64,000 nt of DNA from Neobacillus rhizosphaerae (GCF_937468385.1 NZ_CALBWS010000005.1:62001-126000); one strand, 5' to 3'. Shown: positions 1-8,411, counted from the stretch's first letter. Numbers and translations: made by a program. The notes: generated from the sequence alone by a model not told the origin.

Positions 1-2
1 TG

Positions 3-764
3 ATTGATATAAATCGTATTCCTACTGAAAAAATTATTGGAATTGCAGTAGGGTTACCGGGATTAATTGATTATAAAAAAGGCGTTGTAATGGTTTCAGA
101 TCAACTAAAATGGAAAAATGTAAACCTGGCTGATGACCTGAAACAACTCACCCAATTTGATGTCATTGTTGATAATGAGTTGAAAATGAAAATAGTGGCA
201 GAGAATTTTAAGGGAATGACAAAGGATTCTCGAAATGCTGTCCTAGTCGGGATTGGATCTGGTATCGGGTCGGCCATTATTCTAAACGGTGAAATATACC
301 GTGGAGAAACAAATAATGCTGGTGAAATTGGTCATACGGTTATTGATCCAACTGGGAATGTCTGCCACTGTGGGAAGGTAGGATGTCTTGCAACCTATAT
401 ATCCGAGGGTGCAATTCTTACGGATAGTAGGAAAGTGAAAGAGATAGGTTCGATTGATGATGTATTCGATTCCTACCGAAATGGAGAATCGTGGGCCATC
501 AATATATTGGATCGAACATCGACTTATATAGCTCTTGCAATCAGCAATATATTATGTCTGTACAACCCTGAGGTAATTATTCTGAGTGGGAATACCATCG
601 AAAAACTGCCTGAAATAAAAGAAGCAATTGAACAAAAATGTGAATTGTATATTTGGGAGCCAATAAAAGAAAGTGTGAAAATCGTCTATTCACAGTTAAG
701 TGATCGTGGAGTTGTGCTGGGGGCAGCCATTCAGGCACAAAATTTGCTATTAAATATTGAGTAG
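3..764 (+). CDS. ROK family protein (sugar kinase or repressor), 5' end cut off by the window
   Basis: The reading frame is open from base 3, so the gene starts upstream. The visible part matches the ROK family. It has a glycine-rich phosphate-binding stretch (GIGSGIGSAIILNGEIYRGE), then NAGEIGH, then the zinc-binding motif CHCGKVGCL. ROK members are either sugar kinases such as glucokinase or NagC/XylR-type repressors with an N-terminal helix-turn-helix. The N-terminus that would decide this is missing. The asparaginase-family gene follows after about 40 bases on the same strand, so the two may be co-transcribed. Family membership is seen directly; substrate and role are not known. Confidence 0.85.
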   Translation: MDINRIPTEKIIGIAVGLPGLIDYKKGVVMVSDQLKWKNVNLADDLKQLTQFDVIVDNELKMKIVAENFKGMTKDSRNAVLVGIGSGIGSAIILNGEIYRGETNNAGEIGHTVIDPTGNVCHCGKVGCLATYISEGAILTDSRKVKEIGSIDDVFDSYRNGESWAINILDRTSTYIALAISNILCLYNPEVIILSGNTIEKLPEIKEAIEQKCELYIWEPIKESVKIVYSQLSDRGVVLGAAIQAQNLLLNIE

Positions 765-803
765 TCAGTGGATTTTCTATTTTGCAACGAGGAGATGAAT
801 GAG

Positions 804-1805
804 TTGAATTACGTAACCTTAGTGGAAGAAACAAGGGCTGGATTGGTTGAAAATGTTCACATTGGAATGGTTTGTGGTGTAAATGATCGATTAGAAACAT
901 CATACCAGGTGGGAAATCAGGATCATTACACGTATTATCGATCTGCAGCAAAACCAATCCAAGCTATTCCTGTATTTTTAGCGAATGTAATAACTAAATA
1001 TGGTCTGACAAGGGAAGAAGCAGCCTTGTTTACAGCGTCTCACAGAGGAGAAACCTATCATATAGATGCACTCGAATCGATGTTAAAGAAATTACCTGTC
1101 AATGAAGACGAATTGTTTTGTCCTCATGCATATCCATTAAATGTGAAACCAAGAGAGGAAATGTTAAGAAAGAACATGGTTAAAAGGAGACTTTATCATA
1201 ACTGCGCAGGTAAGCATATGGGCTTTATCACAATCTGTCGGGAGTTTGGGTATCCTATTGAAGGCTATTGGGAAGTGGATCATCCGCTGCAACAACAAAT
1301 TTTAAAAATCCTTTCAACATTATCTGAAGTACCAATTTCCGAGATTACCATTGGAAAAGATGGATGTGGTGTCCCTGTGTTTGCGATTCCGCTAAGAAAC
1401 ATGGCAATTACGTACTTAAAATTAGCTTGCCCTGATTTAATTGAGGACTCCGTCCTACAAAAAGCAGTAATTGAAATGACTAGTGTTATGAATGAACATC
1501 CTTTCATGATTGCTTCAAAACAATTTATATGTTCCCTTTTACTCCAAGATGAAAATATCGTAGCAAAAGGTGGAGCTCAGGGTGTGTATTGCTTCGGTTT
1601 AAAAAATGAAAGACTTGGATTTGCCCTTAAAGTGTTGAATGGTTCAGAAGATGTCTGGCCCAATATTGTAGCCTCTATTCTTGAGCAAATTGGTTACAAA
1701 AACAAAGAAACGATTACTAGATTAAGAGATTTAAAGCCATCAATCATAAAGAATGATGCAGGGGTTGAAGTTGGAAGGGTTGATGAAAGGTTTAATTTGG
1801 GCTAA
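804..1805 (+). CDS. Asparaginase family protein (L-asparaginase II type)
   Basis: The product resembles the L-asparaginase II family (rhizobial AnsA type), which is unrelated to the classical bacterial AnsA/AnsB fold. Visible family features are the N-terminal LVEETRAG...VHIGM stretch, RSAAKPIQAIP, FTASHRGE, HNCAGKHMGF and KDGCGVPVFAIPL. The expected reaction is hydrolysis of L-asparagine to aspartate and ammonia in the cytoplasm. The frame is open from 768, but an AGGAG at 790-794 sits nine bases before TTG 804 and touches ATG 795, so TTG 804 is preferred. Length is about 333 residues, normal for the family. It lies 40 bases after the ROK gene and ends at a bidirectional terminator. Substrate specificity is inferred from family only. 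Confidence 0.82.
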   Translation: MNYVTLVEETRAGLVENVHIGMVCGVNDRLETSYQVGNQDHYTYYRSAAKPIQAIPVFLANVITKYGLTREEAALFTASHRGETYHIDALESMLKKLPVNEDELFCPHAYPLNVKPREEMLRKNMVKRRLYHNCAGKHMGFITICREFGYPIEGYWEVDHPLQQQILKILSTLSEVPISEITIGKDGCGVPVFAIPLRNMAITYLKLACPDLIEDSVLQKAVIEMTSVMNEHPFMIASKQFICSLLLQDENIVAKGGAQGVYCFGLKNERLGFALKVLNGSEDVWPNIVASILEQIGYKNKETITRLRDLKPSIIKNDAGVEVGRVDERFNLG

Positions 1806-1831
1806 TTGAACAAGATTTGTCCCACAATGAA

Positions 1832-1859
1832 AAAAGTCCCTTACGTCTAAGGGACTTTT
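1832..1859. terminator. Bidirectional intrinsic terminator
   Basis: A perfect 12-bp inverted repeat (AAAAGTCCCTTA / TAAGGGACTTTT) with a 4-base loop lies between the convergent asparaginase and ABC-F genes. The A/T ends provide a U-run in both directions. Confidence 0.85.
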
Positions 1860-1888
1860 AACTGTTTAAAATATGAATAAATGGAGCT

Positions 1889-3427
1889 TCACTTTATGTC
1901 ATCCTCTATATTTAGAAAACGATTCGCCCACTTTTGATAAAATTTTTCTTCATGCGAAACAAGTAATACACTGCCTTTAAAGTGAATTAATGCTTTTTGT
2001 AAAGATTCTTTTGTTTCCAAATCTAAATGATTGGTTGGTTCATCCAAAATGAGAAAATTACAAGACGAGAGGGTGAGCAGGCATAATTTCACCTTTGACT
2101 GCTCGCCACCACTTAGTGTTGCAATTGCTTGGGTAGTATGAGTATTCTTTACACCACATTGAGCCAATCGACTTCGAATTTCCTTCACGCCCAAGTTAGG
2201 ATAAAAATCTGAGATAATTTGGAGAGGTGTTTTAGCTCCATCTTCCCATTTTAAATCTTGTTCGAAATAACCAATCTTTACTGATTCTGCAAACCGAAAA
2301 CTACCTGCGACAGCTGAAATACGTTGAACGAGTGTTTTTAGTAATGTCGATTTTCCAATTCCGTTAAAGCCTGTAATCACAAGCTTTTGCCCACCTGAAA
2401 CAGAAAAATTCAATTTGGGCAAAAGGGGTTTCTCGTAACCGACCTCAAGATCATGTACCCTGAGAGCCACCTGTGCGGAAAGTGAAACTTCCTGAAAGTT
2501 AAAGGTCGGTTTATGAGTGAACCCTGGTGGAGCCATTCGTTCCATTCTTGCAAGCTGCTTCCGACGTCCTTGAGCAATCTTGGTATTAATTCCAGCAATA
2601 TTTTTTCGAATATATTCTTCCGTCTTTTCGATCTTTTTTTGTTGAGCGACGTATTGTCGGGTATAATCTTCTCGCAAATGCTCTTTTTGACGAAGAAAGT
2701 CTGAGTATTTCCCCGCATACTTTTTGATTGTTCCAAACTCAATATCACATATACAAGAAGATATTTTTTCTAAAAAATCATAGTCATGGGATACAACAAT
2801 ATAAGCGCCATCGAAAACTGATAAATAATTGGCAAGCCAATCCACGTGTTCTTTATCGAGAAAATTTGTTGGCTCATCCAACAATAGAACATTGGGCTTT
2901 TCAAGCAATAGCTTTGCTAGAATCACTTTAGCTCTCTGGCCGCCGCTCAACTCCTGAATGGGGCGATCGATGCCAATTGCATTAATCCCTAAGCCATAAA
3001 CCACTTTATCGATGTGACTTTCTATTAAATAAAAATCACTCGTTTCAAGCTTCTCCTGGTATTTTGCAGCATGATCCATTCGATTGTAATTACCTGTAAT
3101 CGCCATTTCTTGATAGAGATCATTCAGTTTTTTTTCTAATTCAAATAAATTGGCAAATGCTGATTTCAAATAGTCAATAATTGTTTTGGTTCCATTGATT
3201 TCGGCATATTGATCAAGATGTCCAATACGAATAGTAGGATGCCAATTAATCATTCCGCTATCTGGAATGATTTCTCCCATCAATATTTTAATAAGCGTAC
3301 TTTTCCCTGCGCCATTTTGTCCTACAATTCCCATATGTTCACCTTTGTATAAATCAAAACTTGCTTTATCATATAATGGTTTGTCTAAAAAGCTGTGTGT
3401 TAAATTTCTGACTTCAAGTAAACTCAT
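1889..3427 (-). CDS. ABC-F family ATPase (ribosome-associated, possibly antibiotic resistance)
   Basis: A 512-residue protein with two ABC ATPase domains and no membrane segment, the ABC-F layout. Domain 1 has Walker A GQNGAGKST near residue 36, signature LSGGQRAK and Walker B LLLDEPTNFLD. Domain 2 has GFNGIGKST, LSGGEQSK and FLILDEPTNHLD. A charged linker of about 80 residues joins them, as expected for the P-site tRNA-interaction motif. ABC-F proteins bind the ribosomal E site; some dislodge macrolide, lincosamide, streptogramin or pleuromutilin drugs, others are translation factors. The leader has an upstream ORF, a strong hairpin and a terminator ending about 20 bases before the start, which favours the antibiotic-inducible type. 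Start ATG follows TAGGAGATGAGG. The exact subfamily cannot be set by eye. Confidence 0.9.
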   Translation of the reverse strand: MSLLEVRNLTHSFLDKPLYDKASFDLYKGEHMGIVGQNGAGKSTLIKILMGEIIPDSGMINWHPTIRIGHLDQYAEINGTKTIIDYLKSAFANLFELEKKLNDLYQEMAITGNYNRMDHAAKYQEKLETSDFYLIESHIDKVVYGLGINAIGIDRPIQELSGGQRAKVILAKLLLEKPNVLLLDEPTNFLDKEHVDWLANYLSVFDGAYIVVSHDYDFLEKISSCICDIEFGTIKKYAGKYSDFLRQKEHLREDYTRQYVAQQKKIEKTEEYIRKNIAGINTKIAQGRRKQLARMERMAPPGFTHKPTFNFQEVSLSAQVALRVHDLEVGYEKPLLPKLNFSVSGGQKLVITGFNGIGKSTLLKTLVQRISAVAGSFRFAESVKIGYFEQDLKWEDGAKTPLQIISDFYPNLGVKEIRSRLAQCGVKNTHTTQAIATLSGGEQSKVKLCLLTLSSCNFLILDEPTNHLDLETKESLQKALIHFKGSVLLVSHEEKFYQKWANRFLNIEDDIK

Positions 3428-3450
3428 CTTTTTTCCTCATCTCCTAAAAA

Positions 3451-3495
3451 TAAAAAAAGCAAAGAGACAGCGTCACTAGACGCTAGCTCTTTGCT
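3451..3495 (-). terminator. Regulatory terminator immediately upstream of the ABC-F gene
   Basis: On the minus strand AGCAAAGAG (3495-3487) pairs with CTCTTTGCT (3466-3458). An inner AGCGTC/GACGCT stem extends it, and seven T residues (3457-3451) follow. The hairpin ends about 20 bases before the start codon of its own downstream gene, so it can only make sense as a conditional terminator. Confidence 0.8.
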
Positions 3496-3571
3496 TTGGT
3501 GGTTTTGCTGCATAGAAAGATCCAACAAATATCATTTCAATACGGAGAAAACGTATAGAAATATCCAAAAC

Positions 3572-3607
3572 AAAGGGCCATAGACAAAGCATTGTCTATG
3601 GCCCTTT
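3572..3607 (-). repeat. 16-bp perfect hairpin in the ABC-F leader
   Basis: The arms 3572-3587 and 3592-3607 are perfectly complementary around a 4-base loop. The minus-strand downstream sequence is only weakly T-rich (GTTTTGG), so it may be a second terminator or a pausing/protecting stem. Confidence 0.75.
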
Positions 3608-3666
3608 AATCTTTTATCCATCGGCAAATAGTCATACGCAAATAAGCATAGTAATACTACACTTTT

Positions 3667-3798
3667 TTAGCAAGCTATTTGCCGATGAATAGAGGAAACA
3701 TGATGCTTCCTGATTAAGCTCCTGACGCAATGCTTCATCGTATACATTTGCGCGGAGCTAAGTTTTCTTATAAATATTCTAAGCCGCATAGTGATCAT
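3667..3798 (-). CDS. Upstream ORF (43-codon leader peptide) of the ABC-F gene
   Basis: A 43-codon ORF, too short for most gene callers. It starts at ATG 3798 with an AAGGTG Shine-Dalgarno eight bases upstream and ends in TAA at 3667-3669. The peptide begins MITMRLRIFIRK, is rich in Arg, His and Lys, and ends HRQIAC. An in-frame ATG at 3819 would add seven residues but lacks a good ribosome site. Its last codons form one arm of a 13-bp inverted repeat, so ribosomes on it would control leader folding. I read it as a sensor peptide for ribosome stalling; no function for the peptide itself is implied. Confidence 0.55.
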   Translation of the reverse strand: MITMRLRIFIRKLSSAQMYTMKHCVRSLIRKHHVSSIHRQIAC

Positions 3799-3879
3799 GG
3801 AAGGCACCTTCTTTACCATTTATTTTATCATCATATCACAAGAATGTTCTCAGAAATGACGACCCCTACTCGATGTAGC

Positions 3880-4638
3880 TTATAAAGTTAAACCACCATC
3901 TACAAGTACAACGGAACCGGTCATATAGCTTGCTTTATCTGATGCTAAGAAAGCAACCATTTCAGCGAGTTCGTTCGGATCAGCATAACGGCCCATTCTC
4001 ATATTTGAAAACTCTTCTGGGATGTAACCACCTTTTGCAAACTGATCAGCAACACTAGCGGTTAAAGCTGTTTGAACACCGCCTGGGCAAAGCGCATTAA
4101 TACGGATTCCTTTTTTCGCATATTCTAATGCTGCACCTTTCGTTAAACCGATAACCGCATGTTTGCTTGCAGAATAGACAGCTACACTATATTCAGAACG
4201 AATTCCTGCAGTCGAAGCCGTGTTAATAATCGATCCGCTTCCTTGCTCGTCCATCACTTGTAGTACATATTTCAATCCAAGGAATACTCCTTTTACATTG
4301 ATGTCCATAATCCGGTCAAATTCGGATTCTTCTATTGTAGTGAAAGGTGCGAACTTTTGGATAATACCTGCATTATTGAAAAATATATCAATACGTCCAT
4401 ATGTTTCGACTGCTTTATTTACATAATTTTGTACATCTTCACTTTTTGATACATCAGCCTGAACGAAGATGCCTTCTCCACCTTGCTCTTTCACAAGTTT
4501 TAATGTTTCTTCCCCTGTTTCCTTATTGAAATCAACTAAGACAACGGTTGCCCCGTTACTAGCAAGTTTCAAACTGCTTGCTCTTCCAATTCCACTTCCT
4601 GCACCAGTAATTACAGCAATTTTGTTTGTTAATTCCAT
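3880..4638 (-). CDS. Short-chain dehydrogenase/reductase (SDR)
   Basis: A classical SDR of 252 residues, an NAD(P)-dependent oxidoreductase. It has the cofactor motif TGAGSGIG near residue 12, NNAG in the middle, the catalytic YSASK around residue 155 with the preceding Ser, and the C-terminal ASYMTGSVVLVDGG typical of FabG/glucose-dehydrogenase-like members. The frame extends to a TTG at 4644, but AAAGGGG stands eight bases before ATG 4638 and only two before the TTG, so ATG 4638 is chosen. It is divergent from the AraC-type regulator at 4794 with about 155 bases between, so regulation by that protein is likely. Substrate unknown. Confidence 0.88.
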   Translation of the reverse strand: MELTNKIAVITGAGSGIGRASSLKLASNGATVVLVDFNKETGEETLKLVKEQGGEGIFVQADVSKSEDVQNYVNKAVETYGRIDIFFNNAGIIQKFAPFTTIEESEFDRIMDINVKGVFLGLKYVLQVMDEQGSGSIINTASTAGIRSEYSVAVYSASKHAVIGLTKGAALEYAKKGIRINALCPGGVQTALTASVADQFAKGGYIPEEFSNMRMGRYADPNELAEMVAFLASDKASYMTGSVVLVDGGLTL

Positions 4639-4707
4639 GTTCAATTCCCCTTTGTTTTAGATTTCTTACATCCACTATTTTATTGCTTATATAGGAATAT
4701 TTATTGT

Positions 4708-4724
4708 ATTATCATACGGATAAT
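4708..4724. promoter_or_regulatory. Possible operator between the SDR and AraC-type genes
   Basis: ATTATC and GATAAT form an inverted repeat with a 5-base centre in the shared divergent promoter region. It is a candidate binding site for the AraC-type protein; not proven. Confidence 0.35.
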
Positions 4725-4793
4725 AGTATTTTTTTAATGTCAATAATAAATAGTGTAACCGATTTCAAAAAGTGAATGGAGTAGATGAAATAG

Positions 4794-6044
4794 ATGGATA
4801 TATCCAAAGAAGATTTACAATATATTTGTCAGCTTATTTCTGAAGTTCATCAAATACCTGTTTATTATATGAATCAATTTGGTGAGTTCGAATACGAATT
4901 TTCAAGAAGTGACCTTCGGAGTAATCACTATTATGTCCCGTTCAAGGAACAGATAAGTGTATATACTTATGAAGAGGATCCAAATGATTATCCTATCTTC
5001 TTTTCGAATTCAAATTTGAACTTTTTCTTTGTTAATCTTAAAAAAACAAATCATTTTTTAGGTACCATTATTGTAGGACCTGCCCTTGAGTCAGCAATAT
5101 TGGATGAAAATATTACCAAGATCATGGATGCTTTTAAAGGTAACGTCAATAAAAGGGATCTCATTGAATACTATCAATCCATCCCCATTATTGATCATTA
5201 TCAACTCCTAACAATTAGTTTAATGGTTTATTATTTGATTTATCATAAAACGTTAGATAAAACGTTTGTCCTAGAAAACAACAAACCGTTGGACCTCGTC
5301 ATAATTGAATCAGAGAATCTGGACCTTGAGCTTTCAAAAGGAAGAAGGAATTTCATTTTTCATTCCAATCTTTCGTATGAACGGGTTTTACTTGATTATG
5401 TCAAAAACGGACGTATCGATAAATTAAAGGATATCTTCGAGTACTCCATTGTCGGTGAAGCAGAATTAGGGTTATTGTCGAGACGGAATCGCTTAAGAAG
5501 TGAAAAAAATTTAATGATAACTGGAATTGCCCTTGTTTGCAGAGCTGCCATTGAAGGTGGCTTAAACGAGGAAACGGCCATTACTTTAAGTGATTACTAT
5601 ATTCAACAACTCGAGGAATTAGGAAACTTAAAAGCAATATTGAAATTAACGGAAGAAGCCATTAGTGATTTTACCTATCGTGTGCACCAATTAAATGAAG
5701 AAAAATATTCTGCACCGATAACCGCTTGTCAACATTATATATATAACCATCTCTATGGCGACATTACCCTTGATCATCTTGCAGAAATGTGTCGTTTAAG
5801 TCCCAATTACTTATCATCGCTTTTTAAAAAAGAAGTGGGTATACCTTTAAGCGAATATATCCAACGACATCGAGTAGACGAAGCCAAAAAGCTGTTAGTT
5901 TTAACAAATTATTCGATTTCAGACATCAGCATGTGGCTAAATTTCAACGATCAAAGTTATTTTATAAAAATCTTTAAAAAATACACAGGTTTAACCCAAA
6001 GGCAGTTTAGAAATGATCATTCTTCTAATCATCCATCGACATGA
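4794..6044 (+). CDS. AraC family transcriptional regulator
   Basis: A 416-residue regulator. The last 100 residues form the double helix-turn-helix of AraC/XylS proteins: first helix pair around GDITLDHLAEMCRLSPNYLS, then LFKKEVG, and a second pair ending FNDQSYFIKIFKKYTGLTQRQFR. The first 300 residues are an uncharacterised sensory region that looks soluble, with no membrane segment. It is divergent from the SDR gene, the usual arrangement for a regulator and its target. The ligand is unknown. The ribosome site is weak: a GGAG lies about 13 bases before the ATG. Confidence 0.88.
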   Translation: MDISKEDLQYICQLISEVHQIPVYYMNQFGEFEYEFSRSDLRSNHYYVPFKEQISVYTYEEDPNDYPIFFSNSNLNFFFVNLKKTNHFLGTIIVGPALESAILDENITKIMDAFKGNVNKRDLIEYYQSIPIIDHYQLLTISLMVYYLIYHKTLDKTFVLENNKPLDLVIIESENLDLELSKGRRNFIFHSNLSYERVLLDYVKNGRIDKLKDIFEYSIVGEAELGLLSRRNRLRSEKNLMITGIALVCRAAIEGGLNEETAITLSDYYIQQLEELGNLKAILKLTEEAISDFTYRVHQLNEEKYSAPITACQHYIYNHLYGDITLDHLAEMCRLSPNYLSSLFKKEVGIPLSEYIQRHRVDEAKKLLVLTNYSISDISMWLNFNDQSYFIKIFKKYTGLTQRQFRNDHSSNHPST

Positions 6045-6173
6045 TGGAAGAAGATATGTAGATTTATAGGAATACATAAGTAGGGGAGCTTCTCGTTGTG
6101 AAAGATTCTTATGCCCATAGCTTCATCCCGTTCCTAACGAAACAAAACTATTTCGATTTTGTTGGATTTTTGC

Positions 6174-6202
6174 TTGACTATTTTGATTTTACAGAATATA
6201 AT
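6174..6202 (+). promoter_or_regulatory. Sigma-A promoter of the T-box/ECF operon
   Basis: TTGACT (6174-6179) and TATAAT (6197-6202) are separated by exactly 17 bases, just upstream of the T-box leader. Confidence 0.75.
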
Positions 6203-6237
6203 TTGATTAAATTTTCAAATCATATACACGATTTAAA

Positions 6238-6556
6238 GCGTTGAAGAGGAAAAGTAGGATTATGTTATTTTACACAGAGAGCTTCGGTAGCTGAAAAGAA
6301 GCAAAAATACGAATCTGAACAATGGCCTCAGAGCTTCGTGCTGAAAAGATCTATTGGAAGTTCATAATAGATCATAGTAGGTTCCGACGAGATTTGGTAC
6401 TCGTTATCCATACCACAGTATATAGAGCAACAATTAAGCTCTCGTACTTGCAGAGGCTGTTTTGTGTGAACAAACAGTAAATTAAGGTGGTACCACGTGG
6501 ATATAAACCACGTCCTTATCTATTTGCTTGAAATAGATAGGGGCGTGGTTTTTTTA
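6238..6556 (+). promoter_or_regulatory. T-box leader controlling the SAM-hydrolase/ECF transporter operon
   Basis: The leader has the canonical parts: an AGTAG turn motif near 6253, an AGAGAG bulge region near 6276, the T-box sequence AAGGTGGTACCACG at 6484-6497, and a terminator at 6508-6555 ending in seven T residues. Aligned with the tyrS T-box in this window (GAAT-TAC-A), the specifier position reads GAAT-CTG-A at 6311-6318, a leucine codon. An ATG lies five bases downstream and would suit the methionine-related first gene better, so the amino acid is left open. Confidence 0.9.
6508..6555 (+). terminator. T-box terminator
   Basis: CCACG-TCC-TTATCTATTT pairs with AAATAGATA-GGGGCGTGG and is followed by a T-run. 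It is the off-state hairpin of the T-box. Confidence 0.85.
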
Positions 6557-6677
6557 ATTATTCGGATTTTATTTCTTTGACTATGTCAGTAATTTTCAGA
6601 TGCGATACTTCGAACGAAAAGCGAGGACTTTTTTCAGGAGTACCAAGCAAGAATATAAAAAGAAGGAGGAAAATATA

Positions 6678-7535
6678 ATGAATAATCATCTCGTTTTACA
6701 AACTGATTTTGGTACAAGTGACGGTGCCGTCAGTGCTATGTATGGTGTGGCCATTTCCGTGAACCCAACGATCCGGGTTTTTGATTTAACCCATGACATT
6801 CCCCAGTATCATATTTGGGAAGGATCCTACCGATTATATCAGACAGTTTCTTACTGGCCGGAAGGAACGGTGTTTGTTTCTGTTGTCGACCCAGGTGTGG
6901 GATCGGAGCGCAGGAGTATTGTCGCAAAAACAGCGTTGAACCACTATATTATTACTCCTGATAATGGAACGCTCACTCATATTAAAAATAGTATTGGTAT
7001 AGAAGAAGTGAGAATTATTGATGAAACAATCAATCGTTTACCACGCTCTGGAGAGTCGTATACGTTTCACGGACGTGATGTCTATGCTTATACTGGGGCA
7101 AGACTTGCTTCCAATTTAATTACGTTTGAGGAAGTAGGTTCAAAGGTCTCTGTTGAATCGGTCGTGGAACTGCCAAAGGCTGATCCGAGCATTTCCAATC
7201 ATGTTCTCACAGGGCATATTGATATTCTTGATATTCGCTTCGGTAATTTATGGACTAATATTGATCGTGTCCTCTTCAAAGAGTTAGGGGCTGAATATGG
7301 AGATTCCTTTGAGGTGACGATTGAAAATGATACCCGCCAAGTTTATAAAAATATCATGACGTATGGTCGAACATTCGCAGACATCCATTTAGGCGAACCA
7401 TTGCTTTATGTGAATTCACTTGATAAAATTGGTGTCGCGATTAACCAAGGATCCTTTGCCAATGCCTACCATATCGAAACGGGTGCCACCTGGAAAATAT
7501 CTATTCGCAAAATACCTAAAATTGTATACAATTAA
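6678..7535 (+). CDS. SAM hydrolase / SAM hydroxide adenosyltransferase (DUF62 family)
   Basis: A 285-residue DUF62-family protein. Characterised members hydrolyse S-adenosylmethionine to adenosine and methionine; relatives are the chlorinase and fluorinase. Family marks are the N-terminal LQTDFGTSDGAVSAMYG, FVSVVDPGVGS, the TPDNGTL motif and the C-terminal DIRFGNLWTNI. The frame is open from 6600, but a GGAGG at 6665-6669 precedes ATG 6678 at good spacing, so that start is chosen. It is the first gene behind the T-box and is followed by an ECF transporter, a gene order recurrent in Firmicutes. An adenosine- or methionine-linked salvage role is inferred. Confidence 0.88.
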   Translation: MNNHLVLQTDFGTSDGAVSAMYGVAISVNPTIRVFDLTHDIPQYHIWEGSYRLYQTVSYWPEGTVFVSVVDPGVGSERRSIVAKTALNHYIITPDNGTLTHIKNSIGIEEVRIIDETINRLPRSGESYTFHGRDVYAYTGARLASNLITFEEVGSKVSVESVVELPKADPSISNHVLTGHIDILDIRFGNLWTNIDRVLFKELGAEYGDSFEVTIENDTRQVYKNIMTYGRTFADIHLGEPLLYVNSLDKIGVAINQGSFANAYHIETGATWKISIRKIPKIVYN

Positions 7536-7580
7536 TTTTATAAAAATGCTCATTTCTAAAAGATTGTTGTTTTCTTAGAA

Positions 7581-7694
7581 TCGCTGATAAACTCATAGAG
7601 TCGCTGATAAATGACTTAGAGTCGCTGATAAAACTCATAAAGCCACTGATAAATGACATAGATTCGCTGATAAAATGAAATATTCGCTGATATA
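7581..7694 (+). repeat. Intergenic tandem repeat of about 20-21 bp (TCGCTGATAAA units)
   Basis: Six imperfect units with the core TCGCTGATAA start at about 7581, 7601, 7622, 7643, 7663 and 7684, so the period is 20-21 bases. The array lies inside the ECF operon between the DUF62 gene and the S component. The 7536-7816 gap holds nothing else recognisable. Confidence 0.85.
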
Positions 7695-7816
7695 TCAGTT
7701 AATGTAGCTGGTAAAGTGGAATTTTACACCTATGACATGACTTTACGGGGTTTGAAATTAGCTAAAAACACAGTTTTTATGAAATAGTCTATAAAAATAC
7801 TTTGGGGGTTGAGGAA

Positions 7817-8374
7817 ATGAAAAGAAATCAGTTATCAATAAAAACCATCGTGGCAATTGGGATTGGGTCAGCCGTATTCGTCATTCTAGGTAGATTTGCA
7901 TCGATTCCAACAGGAGTGCCAAATACAAATTTTGACACATCGTATGGATTTTTAGCGTTAATGGCCGTTGTTTTTGGACCGATTGCCGGAGGATTGATAG
8001 GTTTAATCGGCCATGCCTTAAAGGATGCCATCTTCTACGGAACTCCTTGGTGGAGCTGGGTAGTCGTTTCTGGATTCGTTGGCTTCTTAATTGGTCTTGT
8101 AGCAAAGAAAATCAATATTGAATCAGGAATTTTTAATATTAAAAAAATCATTCTGTTTAATGTTATTCAAATCGTCGCCCAAGCGATAGGCTGGTTCCTG
8201 ATTGCTCCATCCTTGGATGTTCTCATTTATGCCGAACCAGCGAATAAAGTCTATTTACAAGGGATTGTTGCTGGCGGGTTAAACATGGTGACAGTTGCCG
8301 TCCTTGGTACGCTGCTGCTTGCTATCTATGCAAAAAGCCGCAGTCAAAGTGGCAGTCTGATTAAGGAAGATTAA
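7817..8374 (+). CDS. ECF transporter S component (UPF0397-like)
   Basis: A 185-residue polytopic membrane protein with about five to six hydrophobic segments. It is the substrate-binding S subunit of an energy-coupling factor importer of the UPF0397/COG4720 type. Seen features are the N-terminal helix ([18 protein letters not shown]), [20 protein letters not shown] and a [18 protein letters not shown] stretch. The start is ATG 7817 behind GGGGGTTGAGG; the earlier in-frame TTG 7802 overlaps that ribosome site. The ATPase and T subunit follow directly. The substrate is not readable; the neighbouring DUF62 enzyme and T-box suggest something tied to amino-acid or SAM metabolism. Confidence 0.87.
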   Translation: MKRNQLSIKTIVAIGIGSAVFVILGRFASIPTGVPNTNFDTSYGFLALMAVVFGPIAGGLIGLIGHALKDAIFYGTPWWSWVVVSGFVGFLIGLVAKKINIESGIFNIKKIILFNVIQIVAQAIGWFLIAPSLDVLIYAEPANKVYLQGIVAGGLNMVTVAVLGTLLLAIYAKSRSQSGSLIKED

Positions 8375-8411
8375 TTAGACAAAAATGCACTGATCTACTA
8401 GGAGAAGATAT

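Larger units (their letters stand above)
3428..3860 (-). promoter_or_regulatory. Attenuator leader of the ABC-F gene
   Basis: This roughly 430-base minus-strand leader contains, in transcript order, a 43-codon upstream ORF (3798-3667), a perfect 13-bp inverted repeat whose first arm (3687-3675) overlaps the end of that ORF and whose second arm lies at 3631-3619, a 16-bp perfect hairpin (3607-3572), and an intrinsic terminator (3495-3451) directly before the Shine-Dalgarno. The order fits ribosome-mediated transcription attenuation, as known for several ABC-F resistance genes. The mechanism is inferred; the elements are seen. Confidence 0.7.

Noticed and set aside
3572..3607. Insertion-sequence end based on the 16-bp perfect inverted repeat
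   Set aside because: The arms are only 4 bases apart and lie in a gene leader; no transposase or target duplication is seen. An RNA hairpin is the better reading.
7581..7694. CRISPR array
   Set aside because: The units are about 20 bases in direct succession without unique spacers, and no cas genes are nearby.
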